This document shows, one piece after another, positions 45,401-56,300 of a DNA stretch of 64,000 nt; within the stretch, counting starts at the first letter, position 1; each line of letters begins with the position of its first letter. Below the pieces are notes generated by a model. The model had not been told where the DNA came from and did no database searches. It saw nothing but the letters and a program-made list of their open reading frames with translations. The stretch spans positions 1,054,001 through 1,118,000 of the forward strand of contig CADCXC010000005.1 of the NCBI GenBank assembly GCA_902806595.1, written 5' to 3'. The stretch is from Pyrenopolyporus hunteri (lineage: Eukaryota; Ascomycota; Sordariomycetes; Xylariales; Hypoxylaceae). The position numbers were made by a program, and so were the translations under genes.

Positions 45401-48027
45401 ACGAGGCCATCCTTGAAAGTCGAGCGGCCTAGTTAATGAACTTGATACCCAAGCAAAAGTTGGTACCGTAAGTCGGCAAAATTGTTTATACCTTACCTTG
45501 CCTCCCTAAGGTACGGCTCTTCATTACCTTGGGTATCTAAGGTATCTCAGGTAGGCAAGGTAGTAGGCAAGGTAGTAGGCAAGGTAGTAGGCAAGGTATA
45601 TGCGAATCCGCACATCCTAGGTACATGTATGTATGTATTTGCATACCTGTATAGAGTTATAAACCCAACTTCATCCCTGAGATGTCACCTACATGCTTAC
45701 ATGCATCTTGATATCAATCTCCTACCTGGTGTATGTAAGTGTAAGTGTAAGTGTAAGGATAAGTTTAAGGTAAGTAGGTCGGTACCTACCTAGGGTTAGG
45801 TACAATATATAGGTACCTAGAGTACAATAGGTACCTACATTTCACGTCTCGCTTCTCACCTTCTCACACACCACGGTACTTACCCGCGCGTCCAACCCGT
45901 GCGGCCAGCCCAACTCCATCTCCCCCACATTCCTTCCCTGGCACCCTTTACCCTTTTACCACCACATTTACCATCGCCGCCAACCGCCAACCGCCCACAA
46001 CCCACACCCCTCAACCTCCACCACCCACTACCACCGTCACCACCACCACCACTACTATCCAACTAATCCCTACCAAGGAAATTCAGGGTATTGGATTAGA
46101 CCTCCAAAGGAAATAATTGATCGAGGTATACCTAGCTTCAACCTATACGGGCCACACTTATACCATTTTATCGTCCGTGTTTCCTATCTCCCCTCGCCGT
46201 CGCGGACACTGCCTACAGATGCCTATATCATAGGGCACGCAATACATACCTACCTGCCTACATACATACATACATGCCTTGCGTTACTTAGTAAGACATG
46301 CTAGGTACTTAGCTGCTTACCCAGCTGTGCACAATTCGTGTATATATATTTCCATGTCTTCCAATTCGGTATTTCCCTTCCGGGCGGCTGCTGCACCTCA
46401 AAAATTTTCCCACCCGCCTCCGACAATATAACGAAAGCTGGTCCTAATAATCCTCTGGATAGGTAGTGATGAAACCTTGCTTACAACAGCAACGACAAGC
46501 GCCGCCTGCAAGGAGTACGTCACCCGGCTTCGGATACAGAACATTACCCGCCCTTCCAGACCCAGATTCAGACCCAGACCGCAATTCACCTAGGTACGTG
46601 GTTGGGTAGCTACAACGTACCCTAATTCCGAATCCTTAGTTTCCTGTACGGGAAAAGAAAAAGTGAGGGAGAGTGAGAGTGAGAGAAAGAAAGACAAGAG
46701 TGAGCCCCTATTAGCACGGCGTTTGTACAGTAGGTACTCACCCTCATTCGTCCTCCGCTCTTGTCGGCACCGTGCCTTATCACTGGCCGGGTTTCACGTC
46801 ACCTGCTCAGTTTTATTGCTGCAGCACATATTCGAACATTATTATACCTTCCGTACTATCTATTATGAAATATTCCTGTCGAACAGCATACCCAGGTATC
46901 TAATTGCGGCCCGATCATAATAAGGTCCTAACTGCTTCGCCGTCACCAATTCCTCATAAGACCTCAGGTTCCTTGTCAATTTCCGAGCCCAGCCTTAATA
47001 GGTAAGCAATCTAGGCACGCCAGCCCATAACGTACATATCAATGTCCACGACATCCCAACATCCTATCGTCGATCTATACCTCCGTTGCCCGTTTTCCCT
47101 TAGAACCTATCTATCCATGTTAATATTGGCAATATAGCTGAGCGCACTACCGAGGTTTTACCCACCGGATCTCAGCTCGAGTAAGCGTCTCTTCTCTTCT
47201 TCGCACAGATCTATCAGCTCCCCACGCTCCGGGTCTAGGGTGGCTTTGACAGCTGAACCGCGGATTTGTTTTCTACACTGCCGCATACCCTAAACCAGTC
47301 ACCAACCCAAGAACCGGGGCCGAAGATTTCAGCAGCGGCCCCCGGCCCTACAATATTACCCCTGGGATAGGACGGCCTTTTAGTTTATTTAGAGGAACGC
47401 TTCATCCCTCATACGGCCATCGCAACTGTGCATCATCTTTACTCTCCAAGCCAACTCTTCTTCGTCTAAGGATATTATTTTACAGTATTAGCCCACTACT
47501 AAACATCAGCAAAGCCGCTCACCAGGTAGCAAGGTCCCTCTTAGAGTTACATAGGGGACGTCTAGAGCCGACGGAGCATCCCCCGCTGCATATCGGCGAG
47601 TTGTAGCAAGCATCAATCACCGCCGGGCCGACTTGTGGCACCCCAGACGCCGTGTTACGCACTGGCTTTAAAAGTCGGTTGTTCTAGACGCTCCGCAACA
47701 AACTTCCTAGGACGGAACGAGGCGAATTTCTCCCACATTAGACTTCTTTCCAGGTCTCTGGTAAAAACCCGGTCCTTGCCTCAGTGCGCCCTAGCGTCTC
47801 CACCGAGGCGATTTGCACAATCCCTTCCCTGTCGCCCGTCCTGTCTTTCGACGTCTCTGGATAAAAGTCCTACACTCATCCGCCATCGGCCCAAGCCTTC
47901 TTCCCCAGCTCGGATTTTTTCGAGCTTGGTGCTGCTTGGAGCCGTCAGAACATCTGATTTTCATTTCCCCTACGGGCCTGCTGTCACAAGTCCCGCGTCC
48001 CGTCCCGGCCGATTCTATTCCTTCATC
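42422..48027. other. 5.6 kb gene-poor region
   Basis: No frame with family features. Frames of up to about 120 codons (for example at 43259-43624) are unsupported. Simple repeats cluster at 45551-45600, 45732-45783 and 46241-46277. A nearly G-free, C-rich stretch on the plus strand covers 45935-46075. From 47566 the frame is open into the downstream protease (see findings), so the last 460 bp may be leader or coding. Confidence 0.5.
45551..45600. repeat. 12-bp tandem repeat (GTAGTAGGCAAG), about four copies
   Basis: Four consecutive GGCAAGGTA units separated by GTA spacers. Further GTGTAA hexamers lie at 45732-45760, and a GGTACCTACC palindrome follows at about 45780-45790. Confidence 0.85.
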
Positions 48028-51000
48028 ATGAGCTCCACAGCATCAGAGCAGACGCCTACGTCAGGTGTCGTCATGCGAGACCATCTACAGCAGCCCGTCG
48101 AGCGCATTACCGACCAGCTGGAGATTCCCTCGCTAGACGATCGACAGTATCGCGTTATTCGTCTATCTAACCAGTTAGAGGCGCTGTTGGTTCATGATCC
48201 CGACACGGACAAAGCTAGCGCTGCCTTGGATGTCAATGTCGGCAACTTTAGCGACGAAGATGACATGCCGGGCATGGCCCATGCTGTGGAACATGTAGGT
48301 CGCGCCAGACAAGGCCCAATTGAAAACCCCCAGCTAACGAGAGCCACTCTAGCTTTTGTTCATGGGTACGAAAAAATACCCGGTAGAGAATGCGTATAAT
48401 GTGTACCTTTCTTCGCATTCAGGGAGCTCCAATGCTTACACCGGAGCTACCTCCACTAACTACTTCTTTGACATTGCTGCGAAACCGAGCAATGGCGAAG
48501 AGCCATCTGAGACGAACCTATCTCCTCTTTACGGCGGCCTAGATAGGTTTGCTCAGTTTTTCATCGAACCCCTGTTCCTGCCGTCGACATTGGAACGTGA
48601 GCTGCGCGCTGTCGACTCCGAGAACAAAAAGAACCTTCAGAGCGATCAGTGGCGCCTGCATCAGCTAGAGAAGTCGCTGTCTAACCCCAGACATCCATAT
48701 TGCCATTTCTCGACAGGAAACTTTGAAGTGCTCAAGACTCTGCCCGAATCCCAAGGCATAGATGTGCGGCAGAAGTTCATCGACTTCCACGAGAAGCATT
48801 ACTCCGCCAACAGGATGAAGCTTTGTGTGTTGGGCCGGGAGCCGCTCGATGTCCTTGAGAAATGGGTAGCCGAGTTATTCTCCGGCGTTCCAGACAAGAA
48901 TCTTCCCCAAAACCGCTGGGAGACGGAAGTGCCATTCACTAGAGACCTTCTATCGATGCAATGCTTCGCAAAACCAGTCATGGATTCTAGAGAGCTGAAC
49001 CTTTATTTCCCATTCCTTGATGAGGAGTATCTTTACGAAACCCAACCGAGCCGGTATATCAGTCATTTGATCGGTCACGAGGGCCCCGGCAGTATAATGG
49101 CGTACCTGAAGTCGAAAGGGTGGGCTAATTCGCTGAGCGCTGGCGCATATCAAGTTTGCCCCGGTACTCCCGGCATCTTCGATTGTCAAATACGGCTGAC
49201 GAAAGAGGTAAGCGTCTCGATTCTTGGGCGGGCCGGTCCCTAACAATAAAATACAGGGCCTAAAACACTATAAAGAAGTGGTGAAAGTATTCTTCCAGTA
49301 CGTATCACTGCTCAGACAGACACCACCGCAAGAATGGATCTTCGAAGAGCAAAAGGGTATGGCGGATGTCGACTTCAAGTTTAAACAAAAGACGCCAGCT
49401 AGCCGCTTCACGAGCCGAATATGTGCTGTGATGCAGAAGCCGCTACCTCGAGAATGGTTACTCAGTGGCCAAAGCCGCCTGCGGAAATTTGACCCGGAAG
49501 CTATTGTTAAAGGGGTGCAGCTCTTGCGACCAGACAACTTTAGAATGACTATAGTATCCCGAGACTTCCCCGGAGGCTGGGATCAGAAGGAGAAATGGTA
49601 CGGGACGGAGTATAAGGCTGAGAAGATTCCCGAGGATTTCCTAGCCGAGATTTCTAAGGCTCTAAACTGCACTTCAGAGGAGCGTCTTCCCGCCCTACAT
49701 CTCCCACATAAGAACCAGTTTATTCCGACGAAGCTTGAAGTCGAAAAGAAGGAGGTCGAGCGGCCAGCCTTAGCACCCCATGTCATCCGAAACGATGAGG
49801 TGGCGCGGACTTGGTACAAAAAGGACGATACATTCTGGGTTCCGAAGGCAAATTTGATTGTGAGCATCAAAAATCCTATCATTTTTGCGTCGGCAGAGAA
49901 TTCGGTCAAGTCGAAGTTGTTCACCGATCTAGTGCGGGATGCCCTGGAGGAATATTCATACGACGCCGAACTTGCTGGGCTCCAGTACAACGTCAGCCTT
50001 GATTCTCGGGGATTGTTTGTTGAGGTGTCCGGTTACAGTGATAAATTGCCTGTGCTGTTGGAGCAGGTTCTTATCACCATGCGAGACCTCGAGGTTAAGG
50101 ACGAACGATTCGAGATTATCAAGGAAAGACTGACTCGTGGCTACAAGAACTGTGAATTACAACAACCCTTTACGCAGATTGGCGACTACGTCTCATGGCT
50201 TACGTCCGAACACGATTATGTCGTCGAACAATTAGTGGCCGAGTTACCAGGAATCACGGCCGAGGCTGTAAGACAATTCTATAAGCAGATCATGTCGCAG
50301 CTGCATATCGAGGCCTATGTACACGGAAACTTATTCAAGGAGGACGCGCTGAAGTTGACGGATATGATTGAAAAGATATTGAAGCCCCGGGTCTTGCCGA
50401 AGGAGGAGTGGCCTATTATTCGATCGTTGGACTTCCCACAAGGCTCAAACTACGTTTTTAAGAAAACTCTAAAGGACCCTGCGAACGTCAACCATTGCAT
50501 CGAGTATTATCTCCACATAGGGGACAAAGGGGATCGTATGGTTCGCGCAAAGACGCAACTTCTCGACCAGATTATCCACGAGCCCGCGTTCGATCAGCTT
50601 CGGACCAAAGAGCAACTGGGTTATGTTGTCTTCAGTGGCCTTCGAAGCTCTGCTACCACGTACGGGTTCCGTTTCATAATACAGAGTGAGCGCACTACCG
50701 AGTACCTGGAATCCCGTATCGACTCTTTCCTAGCTGCACAAATGAGTGCTCTTGAGAATATGAGTGATACGGAATTCGAGAGTCACAAGAGGAGTGTGAT
50801 AATCAAACGTCTCGAGAAACTGAAGAACTTGGACCAAGAGACGGGCCGACACTGGGCTCAGATCAACAATGAATATTACGACTTTGAGTCTGGTACGATA
50901 TCATTACTTCCCTTACATTCGGCAGTTACATTTACTAATCACGTGTATAGCTCAACGGGACGCAGCCCAAGTCAAGGAACTTACGAAGGCGGAGATGGTG

Positions 51001-51261
51001 GAATTCTATTCAACCTTCATCCAGCCCACGTCGCCGACACGGGCAAAATTAGTGGTGCAGCTTATCGCCCAGGGGGTTGGCTCTAAGGCGAAAGAGGCAG
51101 AGGAGTCGAGCAACGGAGATACGAGCAAGCTTTGGTCAAATGGTACAGAACCAGTCTTGATTCGGAATGTAAGGGACTATAAAGCAAGACTTTCGGTGAC
51201 AGCAGGGGCCCGTCCGATTAGAGATCTCAGTGATTTTGAGGAGTTAGACTCTAAACTTTGA
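48028..51261 (+). CDS. STE23: Insulin-degrading-enzyme-type M16 metalloprotease (Ste23/IDE homologue)
   Basis: Inverzincin (M16A) peptidase that degrades small peptides in a closed chamber. Yeast Ste23 also matures a-factor pheromone. Four exons join in phase: 48028-48294, 48353-49207, 49257-50892 and 50951-51261, giving 1022 residues, the usual IDE length. Exon 1 ends exactly at the zinc motif HAVEH (HxxEH), and exon 2 continues LLFMGTKKYPVENAY. The third zinc ligand is the Glu in AVDSENKKN. The C-terminal half shows REQLGYVV-like TKEQLGYVVFSGLRS and the family arginine-tyrosine substrate region. I start at the ATG 48028 (MSSTASEQT). The frame is, however, open upstream to 47566 with arginine-rich sequence. 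Introns are 49-58 bp. No break is visible. It lacks an obvious peroxisomal or ER signal. Confidence 0.93.
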
Positions 51262-53332
51262 GATAGTGGTGGGAGGAAGCGTTTAGTAGATATTAGACGC
51301 AATGTGCTATACCCTTTTGTTTTTGGATAATACATCATGGCGTGTTTCGCTTCTAGGGTGAAGGGGCTAGTACGGTACGTTTCATGGTGAGATGGCATCA
51401 TCATATGAGCGTAGACGAGAGAATTTTTCAGATTGTGAGTAGGTTGCCTAGCGGTAAGGGTTTGAGATCGGCTCATCTGCGTGCTAAACAGCCTTTTTCC
51501 TTTCAAAAAGGGTTTAGAGGAGAGACAGAAGCGAGGTCTTGTAGGAGCTGGACGTGGAGAAGTGGAGACGACAGCGGGACGGAAAAGAGAAAAAATCATG
51601 TGCTGCTATTCTCAGACGAACGGGAACGGGGTTAAGTCTTACAAATTAAGACGAGTAGGCGTATAATCTCTTATGTACTAACTACCAGGTACCTAGGTGC
51701 TTTTATCAGATGTGATGGTACCCACTCACTTACATGTATATGTAGGTGCTAAAGGTTGTAGATGCCTGGTAGGAATGAGCACTATTTCCCTCCGGGAGCC
51801 CCTCGTCTAATATCGCACATGGTGAGCACTGAGGGGCTTGGATTGGAGGAATCGAAGTTGTAGGTTTGACTTAACGGGCTGAAAGTTACTTGAGCCTGGC
51901 GTTCGGGTAAAAGGTACGTACGTGTAGGGGTAAGCACATACAAAACCTAACTCTAAAGAAGCCATCTTATCGCCTTTATATTTAGCTCGGTTACTCAAGA
52001 CGCGCAGTCCCCGTACCGTACGGTTGGGTAGGCGCAATTTGATAATTCCCAATTGGTGGTGAGGCTGCTGCCGCCTTCCAGTTCATCCGATGGAACTATG
52101 CAATTATTATTTTTTTGTGCCACCACATGCCCTCCACCCCTCCCATGCAATTCTAACATCATGGTACATCATACATCATACATACGACGCTACGCTCCAC
52201 ATCCGCCTTGTTTCCCTTATTCGTCTCAACCTTACTAGGTAGGTACATGGAGCGTGTGCCTGAAGCCGAACCGCGCAGGTTGGTTGGGTTGGTACCTAAA
52301 GGTACGTGCGTTTTCCTTTCAGCTTAGTGGTCGCATGTTAGGTAAACAGGCGTGCTAGTCGTTAGGTTCTTTTCTCTGCCTTCACTTTCCTTTCCACTCT
52401 GTCTTTTCTTTTTTCTTTTTTTCCTTCTTCTTCTTACTAATATAGGCAGGTATTTAGGTGGACACGAGACTTGAAGGTGAAAGGTACGTGTACAGATTAC
52501 TTAGGTACATGTACGCCCTTGGTACATTTACTTATTGTACTTGGGAGAATTTGCAAATCGGACCTAGTACACGCTGTAGCAAGCAAGACCTACAGTACAG
52601 TCAGTACCTATAAAACCTGCGCTTGCCTACATACATCAATAGTACTGGTACGTGCCCCGCCCTTTTTATGTGGCAGGTGAGGACAATCCCTAAGGTACCT
52701 AAGGTAACCGCAGGTGCCTATTGCCTTCCATTGATTGGGGCCGTTTTTTTTGTCTGCGGCGAACCCCAACTATTCGATGCGCATCACCGCCCACACTCAG
52801 TAAATTACCTGAATAAACTACTACTGTATTGTACACCTCACCACAAGTTGAAGCACTTTTTTTTGGTGCATGAATCTCAGGCAAACGAACCATTTTCCCC
52901 CTTCTAACAAATCACAGAAGATTCTGGTGGCCTTTTGATTGATCAACCGATTCATAATTATTTTTTGCCTACCTCAGCACTACACACAGTACCCAACCAG
53001 ACCGGGTGGCTGACATTTAGGACTTCCAGACAGTTGGTACTGGGTCAACCGCTGCCACTTCACCACCTAACGACCACTGCACTGCACTACGCTGCCACCA
53101 CCACCACCACCACCACTACCACTACCACTACCACTACCACTGCCACTACAACTACAACTACACTGCGGGAACTCAGATTTTCCCACCTTAAAAAAGGTGC
53201 AACAACCAATGAACACCTTGGAACAAACAACACATCTCTCCAGTGCCTTGTGTAAGATTCCTCCTACACGTTCACACGATCTCCTGACCATAAGCGCAAC
53301 CCACACCCATTATTATCGCTGATTTCCTCTAG
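51262..53332. other. Spacer upstream of the Ubp12 gene
   Basis: 2.1 kb containing the promoter and probably the first exon(s) of the deubiquitinase. A pyrimidine-rich tract lies at 52372-52440 and a CCACCA/CTACCA microsatellite at 53091-53165. The 141-codon minus-strand frame at 51177-51599 overlaps the protease 3' end and has no features. Confidence 0.5.
53091..53165. repeat. (CCA/CTACCA)n microsatellite
   Basis: About twenty-five ACC/ACT-type triplets in a row. It lies in the leader or first-intron region of the Ubp12-type gene. The threonine-rich frame through it is not taken as coding. Confidence 0.85.
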
Positions 53333-56300
53333 AGCTGCTCGAGGCAGCTCACCGTCAAAACGTCTTCCTCAAAGAAAAGGAAGATTTCCACCCGCCAATT
53401 TGCTTCCAAAGACGAGGGCTTAGACAGCACTAGCTCCTCAGACACGCCCATACAATCTTGTGAACAAGATATCGATCCGACCTTCTCCTTCTCTGCCTCC
53501 TCCGACACTTTTACCCCGGTTTCGAGCCTCCCTCCTCGATTACAGACCAACACAAGCTCCTTTAGTAACGACTACGCCTCCTCCGCTGCGAGCTCCCCGT
53601 CCGGCGCCTACGCCGAACTGACCATTCATAGCGATCGTGGTCCTGATACTCCGGCACCCGAACTCGGCTCTACCCCTTCCAATTCCTTTTACGGTCGAGC
53701 CAGTTCGCCCTTTACTAAAACCACCTATCATCGGGCGGTTATGGGCGGTGCAGCCGAATTTCCAGAGAGGGCCTCATCCCCGTTAAAACGAAGAGCTTCT
53801 AGTATGGACCCCGACACCACTACGGACCAAGACGCAACGGAAGACGTCGATATGATTACCGCACCGCCGCTCGACCCTGTGGACGCATCTGCCTCCGAAC
53901 CGCCCAATACTTTTATCGCGGCCGGCGCAGGTTCTACAGTGGACGGCCAAGACGACGGCATAACCGAAAAGGCCGTGCAGTCGACAGATGTTTCACAAGG
54001 TGTGTTAATTTGGACATGGTTGGGCAACTTTGAGCTAACTACTAGATTCAAGTCCGTCAACTACCGGCATCGATAGAGGACCATGTGAAGGCCATTAGGA
54101 CGTTCGTGGAAGAGCAAAATACGCGCCCGCTCGAAGAAGGCCAGGAGTGCTTCCTTGTCTCGAAGTCTTGGCTGGCCAAGGTACCGGACGATCTATCGCC
54201 AAAACATACCCTCGAGGACTGGACTTCAATACCACCAGTGGATAACTCCGACATCATCCTAGAAGTTATAGACGACCCTTGCGTTGGGAACAGCGTGGAT
54301 ATCCTGAAGAGGAAGTTTGTTCGTCTGAAGCACGGTTACGACACGGAACAATTCGAACCCTTCCCGAGGAACGCCTGGGATCTGCTTATGAAGTGGCCCG
54401 GTCTAAAGGAGGGCCAATTGCCAATTCTCCGTTCCGCACATGCGACAAGGGAAGATGGCACCAACGTCATGTGGGAATGGCATCCGCCTGTGCTCACCAT
54501 ATATCGCCTCTGGTCTGCGATCAGCGAGTTGCCGGTCGAAGCATCGTTGAAAGCCAAAAACCCACCGCCCGGAAGGCTTGTCCGTAGTCGCTCAACGAAT
54601 TTTCAGATCTTCCTGAAACAGGCGAAGAAGGTGGCGGGAATAGACTTGACGCAAAGAATTCGAGCTTGGAGTGTTCTACGCCCGCCTACCGAAGAAGCGG
54701 TGAACGGTGCGACTCCCACTGCTGACGACAACCCGAAGTCCAACTTAGTTGAAGCCTGGAAACACCTTCTTTTGGACGTAGAGTCATTCTTGGCCCTCGA
54801 GAGAAATTCGGAGAGAGAACTCATTGATTTCAGCGATCAGACCAATCAGTCCGACTCTAAATCTATCAAAACATTGGGCTTCTTTAGTATTGCACAGGAT
54901 CAAGCCATCGTCCTGGATCCTCACGAGAGTGGTACTAATTGGACTTCCACCCTAACATCATCTCAAGCCCGAACGTCGCTACCTTCGAGAAATAGTTCGA
55001 CCAGCCTAACGGTGCAGAACCGCAACGCTAAGAGTGGTCGGACCAGTCCTGTATCACAGGGCCCTTTGACACGAGGCCGGGCACAGAAATCTGGCCGAGT
55101 TCTAGGGTGCGTGGGCTTAGCAAACTTGGGTAACACGTGTTACATGAATGCCGCCCTTCAGTGCGTCAGAAGTGTCGAGGAATTAACTAAGTATTTTCTT
55201 TCGGGCGAATGGGAAAAGGAACTCAATAAGGAAAACGTTCTGTCTCATAACGGCGACGTGGCCGCGGCGTATGCCCACCTCCTTAATGAAATCTACAAGG
55301 AGACGTCCCCGGGTTCTGTCTCCCCCCGGCAGTTCAAGGCCACCATCGGACGATACTCGACAGGGTTTTCTGGATACGGTCAACAAGATTCACAAGAGTT
55401 CCTTGGTTTCCTACTTGACGGGTTGCAAGAAGATCTTAGTCGGATCAAGAAGAAGCCTTATATTGAGAAACCGGACTCTACGGATGAGATGGTCAACGAC
55501 CCTGCTGCGATCCGACAGATGGCAGAGAAAGTGTGGGACATCACCAAGAAACGCGACGATTCCGTGATAGGAGATCTGTTTACCGGCTTATACAAGTCAA
55601 CACTTGTTTGTCCGGAATGCCAGAAGGTTAGCATTACGTTTGATCCATTCAACAACTTAACCTTGCCTTTACCCGTGGAAAACAAGTGGACCCATACAAT
55701 CAAATTCTTCCCTCTGAGCGACCGGCCAATTGACATCAGGGTCGAACTGGACAAGCATGCGAGCATCAAGTCCCTCAAAGAATTCTTGTCTACGAAAACG
55801 GGCGTGCCGGTTGAGCGCCTATTTGGTGCTGAGGAGTGGAAAGGCAGGTTCTATAAGCATTATGCCGATCTCTCCTGCGCCTCAGAAGAGATTTCTGCAA
55901 ATGACATCGCTTGGTTTTACGAATTAGAAGCGAAACCTACAAACTACGGTGCTAAGCCGCAGAAACAACAAAGGCTTGGCGTAGCAGTCAGATCCATGGT
56001 CGACGAGGAAGAGCATAACGCCTCGGCGTCATGGGATGACGAGCAAGCTGAAAGGTTGCTTGTCCCCGTGTTCCACAGGCGTCCGGTAGCAGGGAAATCC
56101 AACTTTCACAACCGCAGGTGGTCGGCCGCTTGTGTCCCCCACTTCATCATCGTAACGCCCGAGGAAGCTAGGAGTGAGGACGCTATCCGCCGAAAGATCT
56201 TAGAAAAGGTCGCGACATTGTCAAAGCATCCCCTCTTTTCACGTGCAGAGGAATCGGACGGCTCCGATATCACCGATCTCGAGATTATAGGACTAGGCTC

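Noticed and set aside
52935..53255. Threonine-rich frame through the CCA microsatellite as Ubp12 exon 1
   Set aside because: Phase could be forced to fit, but the translation is only the repeat plus chance sequence.
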